A stretch of DNA of 64,000 nucleotides. Source: Nageia nagi. Lineage: Eukaryota; Pinophyta. A program made the translations under genes and the position numbers. Where the stretch lies: contig JBITNC010000002.1 of the NCBI GenBank assembly GCA_050084985.1, positions 15,686,001-15,750,000 of the forward strand, given 5' to 3'. A model generated the notes under the pieces. It saw only the letters and a program-made list of their open reading frames with translations, made no database searches and was not told the origin of the DNA. Of this stretch, positions 33,165 through 45,636 are shown in pieces (the first letter of the stretch is position 1; every line of letters starts with the position of its first letter).

Positions 33165-33930
33165 GTTCAATTGTTGCAAACTAATCAGGATATTTCTACA
33201 TTAAGAGTTTTGTGTTGTTATAGTTATTTATATCCGGCATCAAAAATCCCTAAGATGTTATTGAAATTTACTTGTTTTATACATGCAGTGTCATGCAAGC
33301 TTCAAGTTCTATTGAATATATGAGCCATACGACATTATTCAAATAGTCATATTCCATTGATTGCTGAATTGTTGCTGACTAATCATTTAATAAAACTAGT
33401 ATAACTATGATTGCATTCTTTCCAGGATGTTTATTTCGAAACAACATTCTACCATATAAATGTTAACTGTGTTATGTTCCATTAAATGTTCAATTTTTTC
33501 TATTAATCATTTAATAAAACTAGTATAAACGTGATTGGATTCTTTTCATGATGTTTTTGCATTAAGATCTTTGTATTGCCATAGTTCTTTATTTTTGGTA
33601 GCAAAAAATCGTGATATGTTATTGAAATTCACCTATTTTATACATGTAATATTATTACAATTTGTTGGTTGAGTTGGTCATGTTGTGATCTTGTTTCACA
33701 GTGTCCCATGTTCAAATCCCACTAAGAGTGATACAATGTACTCTCTACAATCGTCCATTGGTCTCCCGAGGTTGTTAATAAAATTTATTTCTTTCTTTCT
33801 TGTTTAAATGCCCATTAAAAGGTTACAATTTCAAGTGCTGTTGAATTTAGGAGCCATATAACACTTTCATATAAAGCTTTACCAAGCTTAAAATGTTCTT
33901 TTTCTTCCAAATCACATTCTATGATATAAA
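33165..33930. repeat. Local tandem duplication of about 360-390 bp
   Basis: Words such as CATTAAGAGTTTTGTGTTG, GATGTTATTGAAATTTAC and TTTTATACATG at 33200-33290 recur with changes at 33550-33650. CATTTAATAAAACTAGTAT is found at both 33384 and 33508. The second unit is interrupted by the SINE-like insertion and then cut at 33934 by the outer LTR element. Confidence 0.6.
33655..33803 (+). mobile_element. tRNA-derived SINE-like retroposon
   Basis: A Pol III A box (TGGTTGAGTTGG, 33666-33677) and B box (GTTCAAATC, 33710-33718) are spaced as in a tRNA-derived SINE head. A tail of TTTATTTCTTTCTTTCTT follows. The insertion interrupts the second unit of the tandem duplication, and the first unit gives the empty-site comparison. 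Exact ends and family are uncertain. Confidence 0.55.
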
Positions 33931-33934
33931 TGAG

Positions 33935-34779
33935 TAAAGAACCAACCAATTTATGCACATAAAATTGCAAAATTGCTTGGAACCCTAGCTCAGAAGTTTA
34001 ACACGGAAAATTTGCTAAAATTTGATTTTTATTGCAAAATCCAGCAGTGCAGTCCTCATCTACTCAATGAGAGTAATTGAAATAGAAATTTTCTAGCAGT
34101 GGTAAGTAATGGCCTCACACATGCAGATTTGAACTTCCAACAGCACAAAATTGCCCCTCTAAGGTTGATATCACACCTGGGGTGTGGATTTCTTCAATAC
34201 AAACACAAATGCAGCAATGGATGATCTCTTCAAATCTGATTATTGTCAATCCTTTCCTCAATTTAGTGTAGCATAAGTGCAAACCTTGGGTGGATTTGCC
34301 TTCAGATGGGTAGTTAGCTCAATCTCTCAAGCCTTCAATGGTTTGATTCAAAGGGAACCCCAAAATCTCTTGCAAAATACAATAATACAGGAGCTTAAAG
34401 AACTTGTTGGCCACAACAATATTCTCCCAAATGATAATAATAATCCAATATTCTAACCTTACATAATGAGATCCAATTATCTTTTATAACAACTCAATGG
34501 GAGATTAGATCTTGGCTATTGATCTTCATGAAGTGTTGAGATTAGATCTTATCAAAACATACAATTCAATCATTTACATTAATCCTTTCATCATGGGTTC
34601 CACATATGCCAAACCATTCTTAAAGACTCCAACGTTGCAATATAAACACTTAATCTTGCCTCCTAATCCCTAATGTTGTACTTGGAGGCTTCATTTCTCC
34701 CTTTGCTAACCAATGTTGCCCTTTGGGATTAATATTTCTGACCTTGGGATCTTCACAAGGATTGCCAGGTCAGATTCCA
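33935..34779 (-). repeat. Left (3') LTR of the outer element
   Basis: Starts AAAGAACCAACCAATTTATG and ends around GGTCAGATTCCA. It lacks a stretch of about 100 bp present in the right copy (around 45785-45885). It has no insertion at the place where element 4 sits in the right copy, so it serves as the empty site. Confidence 0.75.
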
Positions 34780-35884
34780 ATGTTATTAGGTATTTACAAG
34801 TGACAAAATATTAACCCTTATTTAACTAAACTTAACAAAAAAAAAATTATTTGTCTAAAACATCATTTTCCCAAAATCTTCGCCATAAAACCCTCGTAAC
34901 ACCATAACTAACTCTACTAATCTATATACTAATATTTAAACTTGTCAAAACACATTTATTAATCCAATAACTCCCATTTTAACAACAAAATATGACAAAG
35001 CACCTTAAATGATGTCCAAGGGTTGGACATCCCTCTCATAGACTCCTATTTATCATTTTAATTGCAAATTTACAATTTTGGAAATAATTGGGGATATTAC
35101 AAGTTCGCCATGATCAAAATTGCTTATCCTTAAGCAATTCAAGGTTGGTTGTGCAAAGTTAGTAGCATTTCCTATTGGCAAATCCTCCACCTTACTAGCT
35201 CCATCTTCTGGTCCACAAATCAAGCCAACATTTTCCTTTCTCAAGTTTGTAGCCAAGATTGGTTGAACCTTTAAGAATATATCAATAGCACAATATAAAC
35301 TATCATCCAAAAGCTAAGTATAATTAGGAAAGGTTGTTGTTAAGGTCAAACCCAAGCCTGTTGCACTTATAGTAGACTTTACCACTTTTATATCTTCTTT
35401 CTCTTGAAACTGTGTAATTAATGTTTGCCTCAATGATATTGGTGTACAAGAAATTCTAGGTTTCCCTAATAATAATGTGAATATCACTTAGAACAATAGG
35501 AACCTCTACTTTGGCTGATTTTGTAAAATTCTTGTTGACAAAATGGTGTTGAATATACCTAAGGTTTTGAGCTTCACTAACAGACTTGCATTGCCCCACT
35601 TTCCTTTTAATGTTTCCCAACTCGAAAAAAGAGCTTGCATTATTACAATCATTTGCCATCCAAAGATAAAAGTATTTGTTGTCCACACTTGATTGAAAAT
35701 TATGAAAGTATATCTTCCTTTAACCCTTGAATCATGATTGGTGTCTTCATCAAAGCATGTAGTTGTTCTTCCTTGACCTTGGTGAAGTTAATTGTATGAC
35801 CAATATCTAAAGTAACAAGCATTCTTGGATTAAAGGCATATATTGCAGGTTGGGCAAAATAGCCATTAGAAGCAAACCCATGTA
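34780..35884 (-). pseudogene. 3' interior of the outer element
   Basis: Broken minus-strand frames are open at 35053-35310 (with CGPEDGASKVEDLPIG) and 35456-35686. They continue the text interrupted by element 3. I recognise no family. There are no pol motifs. Confidence 0.5.
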
Positions 35885-36383
35885 TGTGAGAATTGAACTA
35901 TAACATGAACAACTCTAAACTTCCAAGATCACATGAAAGCTCACAAATCTCATCTAACAAACACATAAAGCAATCTCACAAAGATAACACAAAATGTAAG
36001 TGGTTCCTCCAACTAAGAGTACATCCATTAATTAGATATTTTTTTTTAACAAATATGAACTCTTACAATCCTCTTAATCTCAACTCCTATGCACTATCCT
36101 ATAGCATAACTTTACTTCACAAATTGGTGTATGATCACAAAGAGAGAGCCTTTTATTTATAGGCCAAAATCCCTTTTATGATCACCCTTTTATCCAATGT
36201 ACAAAAGCATGACATGCACATCCTTTTACCCAAGAGGCATGCTCATGACATGAAGTGTAGGATAAATTACATTATCATATTTACTTAAATACTTAAGATA
36301 TCAAATGATATCCTTAAGTATTAATAAATTTACATAAAAGATTATTACAAAACCTTTACAGTAATGCATTATAAATTCCAACA
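35885..36383 (-). repeat. 3' LTR of element 3
   Basis: Plus-strand ends TGTGAGAATT and AATTCCAACA. A palindrome lies at about 36282-36325. It pairs with 43710-44190. Confidence 0.9.
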
Positions 36384-36825
36384 CTCCTCCTTAATGCAAT
36401 ATTGGCATAGAGCGAATAAAAGAGAAGAAGAAGAGAAAGTAAGAGAGTTCTCCTCTAAACAGATACAACGAAGATGAGAACTTTTTAAATATTTGTGAAG
36501 TAAGAAAGATCTAATTTGAGATTCACTACTTTGCCAAATACAATCATTAACCACAACTAATTTTAATGTAAATGAAGTAGTCATCCAACTGGAAGTCATG
36601 AAGAGTTTCAAAGAGCTTGCATACCTGAGGTAAGTAACCTCCAATCTCAAAAGAACTTGCAAGCCATAAGCAACTCAAATAATAAGATCAGTTAGATGCA
36701 GCATATTCATATCAACAAGAATAGATGAATCACATAAATGCCATCATGAACTGATTAGATGCCATGTCAAAAACTCATAGTCATCTACTGTATATAAGAC
36801 ATGTGTTGATTATCATTACAAAATA

Positions 36826-37000
36826 GAGTATGCACATATGAGTTCCTCACATATGGATAACTGAACAATGCCAAAAGACATGTAAGAGTTCCTCACACAT
36901 GGATAACTGAACAGTGCTAGATTGGCCAATCTTTTACTTTTAAAAAATTGTACTAGTTCTTCATGCAGAGCGAACTTACCATAAAGGTGTACAACAAAAT
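36826..37000 (-). repeat. Short minisatellite of element 3
   Basis: Two units of about 46 bp contain GAGTTCCTCACATATGGATA. They are followed by one copy of the family A type unit (GCAGAGCGAACTTACCATAA). The position is the same as the arrays in elements 1, 2 and 4. Confidence 0.75.
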
Positions 37001-37099
37001 CAATACTATATAGCATAAAATCTTTCTAAGGGTGAAGTTATCATCACAAACATGAATTCAACATAAGAATTCAAACTTAAACCCCTTTAAGGGTAACTT

Positions 37100-38700
37100 C
37101 ATCAACTCGATAGCATCTTTAAGCTTACAAAATTAAATTTTTGGAAGGGGCTTGGTGAATAAATCAATAGAGTTTAAGGTGGATGGATAATACTCTAGGT
37201 GTATTATGCCATCAAGAACCTTTTCTCTGATAAAATGAGCATTGATTTTCACATGTTTTGTTCTCTAATGGAACACAAGATTCTTAGCCAAAGAAATAAC
37301 CGATTAATTATATGAAGAAATCAAAGATGAGCCACTTTGCTTATACCTAATTTCTTTCATAAGTTGCCTTAGCCAAATGGCTTTCTGAGCTACAACAGAC
37401 ATGGCACAATATTCAACTTTTATGGTGGAAAAAGAAATAACAGGTTACTTCTTAAAAGCCCAAGAGATAGCACTTGAACCAATGCTTAACACATACGCAA
37501 AGGTTGCTTTCCTATCATCTCTATCTCTTCTATAGTTAGAATTTGAGAATTCAAAGAAAATAAATGAAGGCAACTTAGAATACTTGAAAGCAAGATCCTT
37601 AGTCTCTGCAACATACCTCAAGATTTGCTTAATAGCATTGAGATGCTTAACATAGGGTTTTTGCATGAATCGTGCCATTAGATTCACTGCAAAGGTAATA
37701 TCTATCTTGGATATAGTCAAATACAAAAGACTACCAATTAATTGCCTGTAAGCTATAGCATCAACTAATTGAGAGTTGAAGCTTAAAGAAATAATGATTC
37801 CAAGAGAGATTGAGATCGTAACATATCTACACTCTTCCATTCTAAACTTTTTCAAGATGTCTGATATATACTTAGATTGACTGAGATAAGTATAATCTTT
37901 GTATTGATACACTTGCATTCTAAGATAGTAGTGCAAAAAAACCAAAGATCAATCATTTCAAACATTGCCTTAAGTTTGGATATGCACTCTTGAATGATTT
38001 TATCATTATTTCTCATTATTGGAAGATCATTCACATAAAGGATAATCAAAACCATATCTTTTCTCTAGTTAAGCACATATAAATCGAAGTTAAAAAAATA
38101 CTTGATGAAACCAATGTATGCAAAGTACTTGAAAATCTTTCTATACTAGGCTCTAGGTGCTTGCTTAAGTCTATACAATAACTTCTTTAGCTTACACATA
38201 AAGGACTCTTTGCCTTCCATAATAAACCCTTCTAGTTGATTCATGAAGATTTTCACATCTAAGTCACCATTAAAAAATGCACTCTTAAAATCAAGTTGAA
38301 AAATTTTACATCTTTGAACTGCAGAAAGAGCAAGGATAATCCTCATGGTAGGCATCTTTACCATGAAAGTAAAGGTTTTTTCATAATCTACATCATATTT
38401 CTAAGTAAAACCTTTAGCTACTAGCCTTGCTTTGTATTTCTCAATATCTCCAATTGAATTGAACTTAACCTTATAGATCCACTTATTACCAATAACAATC
38501 TTCTCATTGGGATAAGGAACCAAGTTCTAAATTTTATTTTTCATGAGCACCTCATACTCCACTTTTATGGCTTCCATCTAGCACTCGTGCTTAGAAGCTT
38601 CATTGAAGGTTGAGGGCTCATGCTTATTGTCAATCTTAAAAAATAAAGATTTATTCAAGGTCATGCTCTTTGTTACCATTTGTATTGGAGAATTTTTGTT
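37100..38700 (-). pseudogene. Decayed RT-RNase H of element 3
   Basis: Pieces in several frames: FQLDFKSAFFNGDL, LYRLKQAPRA, ILYVNDLPI, KYISDILKKFRMEECRYV, then an RNase H region. The YVDD box reads YVND, so a catalytic aspartate is replaced. No usable frame remains. Confidence 0.85.
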
Positions 38701-38709
38701 CCTAAGGTG

Positions 38710-39745
38710 ACTTGTCTACATTAATATCTAACCAGCTAGGTGCAACTGAAGAATCCTTTGGATCATCAACATTCTCTTTAGAAGCAGATTCTTCAAAAAG
38801 TTCATTAAACTTTACATCCCTTGAAATAAACACTATTTTATAGGATGGAGCGTAGAGCCTGTAGGCTCTATGCTAATTGTCATAACCCATAAAGATCCAT
38901 TTTTTAGCTCTTTTATTCAACTTCTTTTTTCAAAAATAATGTAGAAGAATGCTTCACAACCAAACACCCTAAGGTGAGAAATGCTAAGTTTTCTTCCTGA
39001 CCATGCTTCAAAAGAAGTTTTATTCTGAATGACTTTTATGGGACACCTATTCAAAGTGTAAATAGTAGTGCTCACAGCTTCACCCCATAAGAAACTAGAA
39101 AATTTACCCAACATGCATTTAGCCATCTCCATAATTATTCTATTTTTTTTTTTCAGTAATATTATTTTACTAAGGAGTGTAAGGAATCGTAAACTACCTA
39201 TTGATCTCATACTTAGCACAATACTCATTGAACTCATTGCTGCTATATTCTCCTCTATTATCTAATATCAACATCTTGATTTTAAGATTAGTTTAATTCT
39301 CAATAAAGGTTTTAGAAACCTTAAAACTCTTAAAAGTTTGATCTTTGTGCTCAAGTAGATACCCAAAGGTCATCTTACTAAAGTTATCAATGAAGGTCAA
39401 AACCTAAGATGCTCCTCCAAATGACTTAGTCTGAGATGGACCCATCAAATTTGAATGCACAAATTGAAGAGGTTAAGATGCTCTTATTAATTTATTTTTT
39501 TCAAACTTTTATGTATGCATCTAACCAAGAATGCACTTCTTGCATAGACCATTCGAAGAAGAAATTGAAGGTAAACCTTCTACAAGTTCTTAGTCTTTCA
39601 TGATTTGAATACTCTTATGGTAAAGGTGCCTTAAACGATGGTGCCAAAGATTACCTCTAGAACACATATTAGAAGCAAAACATATATTTGATGGAACTTG
39701 ATCCATAATGTAGAGGTTATCTTTCACAGATCCTTTAACTAAAGT
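38710..39745 (-). pseudogene. Decayed integrase of element 3
   Basis: Recognisable by KKNRIIMEMAKCMLG, SFLWGEAVSTTIYTLNRCP and LRVFGCEAFFYI (about 38917-39170) and a damaged DNGGEY region. Several frameshifts separate the parts. Confidence 0.8.
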
Positions 39746-39759
39746 GATAAGTCTTTTCT

Positions 39760-41047
39760 TAATGCACCAAGATTGAGAATCAAACTCAAAAGAGTACCAT
39801 TTTCTAACAACTTAGATCACGAAGAGAAAGTTCATCCTAAGCTTAAGAATATAGAGAACATTATCAAAAACCTTTCTATGAATCAACACACTCCCAATTC
39901 CTTGGATTTCAAAGGTGGAGTTATCATCTATCATAATCGTATCTTTTTTATACTTATGAAAGTTTTCAAACTTTTCTTTTTCAAAGCAAAGGTGATCAAG
40001 GTAATTAGAATCAACAATCCATTTAGACGAAAAAAATGAGACATGGAGTAGAGCGCTACAACAAAACCAACATGAATATTTTTCTTTTCTTTGTAGTTAT
40101 TTACATTTCCATTACATTTGTACTTTTTCTCTTTTTTTTTTATAGCAATCAATTTTTTTGTTATCTTAAATGCTATAATAGTTATAATTACCATCAAATA
40201 TTTCCTTAAGATAAGGATTATTTGCTTTGCTTTTTCCATCTCTTTGTTTGAAATGGTTATTATTAGCGTTGTTCTTGATGTTGTTATTATTTTTATTATT
40301 ACCATTGTTGCCATTGTTCTTGTTGTTATTGTAGCCGTTACCTTTTTTCTTAAACCTTTTGGAAGAAGAAGGATAAGATTTCTTTTTATTATTGAATTTT
40401 TTCTTGAAATGAGTTTTGGTTGCTTCAAAAGCAATATTATTATCTTTAGAAGAAGAAATCAACATCTTATTATTAAAGGTTTTCTCATGCTTCAAAAGGT
40501 GCCTAAAAAGGTTCTCAAAGGAGAAGACTTCTTCTTCATCATCAAGTCTTATTTTCATAACTATTATAAAGTTTTCAAACTTTAAATAAAGGCTTTGAAG
40601 AATGATGAAGACCATAAACTCATCATTGATCTAATTGCATTCAGAAGCAACAAGTCAAGTTCTTAAGTTAATTATTTTATTCAAGAAGATAGTAACATTT
40701 TTATCTTCTCTTTGACAAGATTGAAGTAACTTTTGGAGAATGGTAAACTTTCTTGAAAAGTTTGAACCAAAGTAGATTTGCTTAAGCTTATCCCAAGCTT
40801 TTTTTATCGAGGTTAAAAAAAAAATTATCAGGAGCACATCATTTGAAACTACTTAATAAATCATGAAAGTTATCAACTCATTCTTTGTGCTGTAAACCTT
40901 TAATGTCTTCTCATCTGTAGGAGGTACAAGATTTTTATTCATTATTTATCAAAGCTTCCTTGCTTACAATTCAGCTTTCATCTATGGTTTCCAAATTTCA
41001 AAGTTGAAACCATCGAGAATGTGTTTGGATAAAAAGGAGTCTTCCAT
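39760..41047 (-). pseudogene. Decayed gag-protease of element 3
   Basis: The ATG at 41047 gives MEDSFLSKHILDG, as in family A. Then follow KIRLDDEEEVFSFENLFRHL, an Asn/Lys-rich linker of low complexity (about 40270-40360) and a zinc knuckle that has lost its cysteines. A protease relic follows near 39990. The long antisense open frame here comes from the Asn/Lys codons. Confidence 0.8.
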
Positions 41048-41269
41048 TTGCTACATAAGAATGTGAAATAATAAGCATTTGGTTTAATAAATAACATTAT
41101 ATGTTTAAATAATACATGTTTCATTTAATTAACCAAGACATGCTTAATTTGATTCATTAGTAAAAATATTTTACAACTTAAATAATAATCCATGTACCCA
41201 AATACATTTCTCATCTCAAGAATCGTAGATGTAAAGTGACATTGTTGAGATTTATTTTCTTATCTAAAA

Positions 41270-41690
41270 TTAGATTTTCACGTAGATGCTCACATAAGAG
41301 GAGCCCAAGTACTACCAATCCTTAACCAGTTCACCTTAATTAATTTTATACTTTCTCACAAGGAGAAGTACCTACTATTTTCCAAGGTTATGATGTTTAT
41401 TGGATTGACCAAATTATTAATCTTGGTTAGGTTTCAAGTTTTTCTCTTAGGTTATCAGGATAATCCTTGAATGGATGTGCGAACATGTGATATCACTACA
41501 CATATGTCTGTCCACCTATTGGAGTTATATCCAGACCAACAAAGGATTTAAGGTAATTGAGAAGTATGAATTTTTCACCATTTGGATCGACAGAATTAAA
41601 AGCTCTAGTCTGCCTGTCCTCACCTCATGGTTTCCCAAATAAGTCATGTTGTAGAATGTACGTGCGGATGTGTTTATTTTAGAAGGTTGC
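41270..41690 (-). other. Conserved leader block of element 3
   Basis: Counterpart of 10330-10810. Plus-strand landmarks are CAAGGAGAAGTACCTACTAT, TATCAGGATAATCC and TGATATCACTACACATATG. Confidence 0.7.
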
Positions 41691-42479
41691 TCATTTCAAT
41701 ATTTGCATTTTTGTTTGCATTGCAAAACATGAAGTAAAAAAACATAAATAAAGTATCATCCGATCATAACTTAGAACCTTAAGAGTCTAATGGGTTTTGT
41801 TTACTAACCCTTAAAGGACATTTATATATAGGTCCATAACTTGCACAAGTTAACTTTGCATAAAAGATAAATACTTAAGCAGAAGCATGCATAAAAAATT
41901 AGTTAACTTTGCAACATGCCATAATTTGTACAAGTCTATTAACTTTGTATTTAAGAAAATACTTAGCATGCATTAATCCCATAACTCAAAAAAATTAAGT
42001 ATGCATCATTAACTTTGAAAGAAATAAGTAGCATCCATCATTTAACTTAAAAAAAATTAAGAAGCATGCATTATAAAGTAAAAGGATTTAGCATTTTAAC
42101 ATGCATAGATAAAATTTAACTTAGATAAAATTTAAGTATATAAATTCTCCCCCTTTTTACTTCAAGTTGTATCCCTAAAGATAGCATACTAGTAAGTAAA
42201 AACATTTCTTCAATTATAGCTAAATTTGTCATATCATATGATGATAAGAATTATTATTTGTAAAAATATTTAATGCATTTTTACTTCAAGCACTCCAAGT
42301 CAAAAACAAATAAATGCTTATAGGTAAAATAATGATAGCTACCCGAGTCAACGTTGCTTTGCAGGTGCATTTAAGATAGGCAAAAAAGGTTTACAAAAAG
42401 TCAAAAAAATTAAATGCACAAGAAAAAAAACCTCCAACTTTATTATAAGGCAATAAGGAGGGTGACATCAAAAGGAGTG

Positions 42480-43110
42480 CAACTAATTCAATTTAATGCA
42501 CCTTTGGTTTGGTGAGAATAGTGTTAATAAGTTGCAACTGTGGTCAATAGAAGGGAAATTCTTGCCACTAGTTTGATTAGACAGCCCCACTAATTGGAAA
42601 CAACAGCATTGGAATAGAGAGAAGGGCCACCTCAAATAATGGAATAGAGGTGAGTAGAATGGATTACCATCCTTCTCCATAGAGCGGGTAATGGCGTTCA
42701 ACATAATGGGTTTAGTGAAAGGTCTCATTTGGCGTAATGAAAATAGCCTTGACGACTCATTATATAAAACACCACCCATAATCTGAGCCTATATGCGACC
42801 ATAGTGGTGCCATGCGAGACCAGAATGGAGGTCGCTACAAGGGTTTGCATTGTGGGGATTACAAAACCTTAACAAGGTGAAGGTTGGACGGCATATTAGA
42901 GGGCAGGAGAAAGGTCGGCTATGATTCGCTAGCCACTAAGGCCCTTTTAACACGTCGTGTAGGAGACCAACCAGATCAATCACCTTTCCCACCATTCTTA
43001 CATCGTGTAGGATTTTATGCAGGTCACAAATTCCAAGTTGAGGATGCAATTAGATGTTTGTACAGGTCGTGGGTTCCAAGATGAGTCTATGCGAGGAACA
43101 ACAAAAAAAT
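42480..43110 (-). other. Distal leader segment of element 3, copy-specific
   Basis: Less AT-rich than its surroundings and not matched in the other three elements. No known domain was recognised on either strand. It occupies the place where elements 1 and 2 carry host-like fragments. Confidence 0.5.
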
Positions 43111-43695
43111 TTATACAAAAAAAATTCACAGTATCTCTAATGAAGGGGTAAATGGCTACGAGGGTTGATTGGAGATTTATAATATTAATCTCCTATTTAT
43201 ATTATAACTCTCCCCTTTTCTTTTTAAAAAAAAAAAAAACATATATATATTTTTTTAAAATGCAATCCTTTTTATTCTAATATTTATATATACTAAAAAA
43301 CTTCTATAGTATTTGCAAAAAAAATTAGAGGAAAAGAATTGCAAAGTTTTAAGGATCTAGTTAGTGTAAAAAAAAGATGTTATTCTATTACACACTTTAA
43401 TAAATACTCAAAGAAATATATTATTGCTACAATATAAGTAACTTTCACTAAGAATTTCATACCGACCATTAGTATGTAATAAATTGTAACAACAATATAT
43501 TAGTATATTAAGCAAAGATAAATAACACTAAAAGAGTTAGTATCATTTAGTAATCCAAGAAAGAAAGGAGGTTATACCTTTGAAGCTCTTTTATCTCATT
43601 ATGAAGAGAAGGATTAAGACCCTCAAGTTGAGTAGTCTCTTAGGGATGTGTAAAAAAAAGCCTTCAAGATGTAGAAGAAGGGTTTTCCACACCAA

Positions 43696-43707
43696 GCTCT
43701 GATACCA
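43696..43707 (-). other. Primer-binding site of element 3
   Basis: TGGTATCAGAGC on the minus strand, two bases inside the LTR; complement of initiator tRNA-Met. Confidence 0.9.
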
Positions 43708-43709
43708 AA

Positions 43710-44190
43710 TGTGAGAATTAAACTATAACATGAACAACTCTAAACTCCCAAGATCACTTGAAAGTTCACAAATTTCATCTAGCAAACACATAAAGCAATT
43801 TCATAAAGATAACATAAGATGTAAGTGGTTCCTCCAACTAAGAGTACATCCACTAATTAGATCTCTCTTCTTAACAAATATGAACTCTTACAATCCTCCT
43901 AATCTCAACTCCTATGCACTAGCCTATAGCATAAATTTACTCCATAAATTGGTATATGATCACAAAGAGGGAGCCTTTTATTTATAGGCCAAAATCTCTC
44001 TTTGGATCATCCTTTTATCTAATGTACAAAAGCATGACATGCACATCCTTTTACCCAAAGGGGCATGCTCATGATATGGAGTGTAGGATAAGTTACATTA
44101 TCATATTCACTTAAATACTTAAGGTATCAAATGAACTTACATAGAAGATTATTACAAAACCTTTACAATAATGCATTATACATTCCAACA
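43710..44190 (-). repeat. 5' LTR of element 3
   Basis: Ends TGTGAGAATT and CATTCCAACA. It matches 35885-36383. The palindrome is partly deleted here (around 44100-44140), unlike in the 3' copy. Confidence 0.9.
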
Positions 44191-45636
44191 ATATAATGGT
44201 GTTAAATCAACACTGTAGTAATTTTTTCCATTTATGGACACTAGGTTGAAGCCACCAAATTGAAATGCAATAGGTTGTTGTGCAAATAACAAGCACATTT
44301 TATTTGGAGCCATCCTTTGTTGGGACTAGATAATTAATAAAACATATGAATTTGCTTCTCTTAAAAAATAGGTAGGTAGCAAAATACATCTAGTAACAAA
44401 CTTTGAATTAATAATATGCTTGTCCAAAATAGGTTGAATATCAAGGTAATAATTAAAGTTCACATAACTCTCTCTTGAAGTAGAAGACATACCTTTTGCC
44501 ATGTAGGCAAATCTGATATGTCCATACCTTTCAGTAGTGTATCCATGGTTGTCCCAAGGCCCAAGTGCATCTAATCCAAAATTTTCATTGCTAATTCTGA
44601 TTCATTTTCAAGATTAAAGCCTTCAAAATTGGCCAACTCTATGACATTCTCTTTGCCTAATTCCTCATGTGGCAAAATAATGTTTTCATCAACATCTTCT
44701 GATTTGAACTTTTCTTTTAGTTGTTCATGAGTTTCAAGATCCATGTCTAATTTTTCATTTACTTGTCTCTCTCCTAGCTTGCCTTCATCATTAATTTTAG
44801 ATCCATGTGAGATTAACTTTCTCAAATATCTCTATAACCACATAAGTGATCTCTCTACTTTGTCTCCACCATCGTGGTTATGATGTTGCCCCCTTCCTCC
44901 ATGTCCCTTGCCTTTTAGCTCTAAATACCCTTCAAAGGATAGAAAGTCCTTGAAACCTTTTGACATGCCTTCATATGATGCCCAAAGTCCTTCTATTTTT
45001 GCATCAAGCACTCTTGATTCAACTTCTTCAGTTTGGGGGTAAATAAACATGGATATGTATGGTTTCCAAAGTTTTGTATTTTGCTTTCTATTACTTCCAT
45101 GAGGGCCTCCTCCATGTATGAAATTCTTTTCTTGATTAGTTTTAGTATCTTCTTCATTCCCTTCAAGTTGGTTTGGTTTGTGCCCTAGTTACGCTACTAC
45201 TTGAGTGATAATTCCTAGCATACTAGCTTGCATACCAACCATAATACTAGTTTAAATCAGTTTGGCCAATTCTTCCTTATCAACCCTCTCCCTTTCTTCA
45301 ATTGTCATCACATCTTTAGGGATTTTTTTACCAAAATCACTTTTTTTTCTACCCTTGATCCATCTGCCATAGTTGGATATGAAGACTGTAATCTTAAACT
45401 TTTAGTTCTAATCATAAATCTTAGATTTAATTATAAACATTCAGATGTGACAAATCTCCTCAAAATAATACGATATCTACTTAGAAGAATGCTAGATCTA
45501 CTAGATCTCCTCAAAATAATGTCAAATCTACCAATCTCTTCAAACTAGTAGCATATCTACCAGATCTCCTCATAATAATGTTAGATATATCCAAATCTGA
45601 TTATAGGCTGACAGGAAACTAGCTTTAGTACCACTA
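44191..45636 (-). pseudogene. 5' interior of the outer element, gag-like frames
   Basis: An ATG at 45370 opens a frame that shifts in an A run after MADGSRVEKK and continues as IPKDVMTIEERERVDKEELA. Open pieces follow at 45050-44832 (SYEGMSKGFKDFLSFEGYLE, then HGGRGQHHNHDGG) and 44825-44571 (acidic). The position behind the PBS suggests gag, but no capsid or zinc-knuckle signature is clear. The continuation lies beyond element 3, at 35884 and below. Confidence 0.5.

Larger units (their letters stand above)
35885..44190 (-). mobile_element. Copia element 3 (family B), decayed, inside the outer element
   Basis: It spans 8.3 kb from LTR to LTR with near-matching flanks (ATGTA at 35880-35884, ATATA at 44191-44195; 4 of 5). 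Order on the minus strand: LTR, PBS, leader, gag-protease, integrase, RT-RNase H, short minisatellite, PPT (CTCCTCCTTAATGC on the plus strand) and LTR. Many stops and frameshifts in every domain make it older than element 1. Confidence 0.9.

Noticed and set aside
33661-33735. Functional tRNA gene
   Set aside because: A and B boxes are present, but the arms do not fold into a cloverleaf by eye and a SINE-like tail follows, so a SINE is preferred.
40118-40585. Long plus-strand open frame rich in Ile, Val and Phe, like a membrane protein
   Set aside because: It is the antisense of the Asn/Lys-rich gag linker of element 3. The composition is a by-product of AAT/AAA-type codons.
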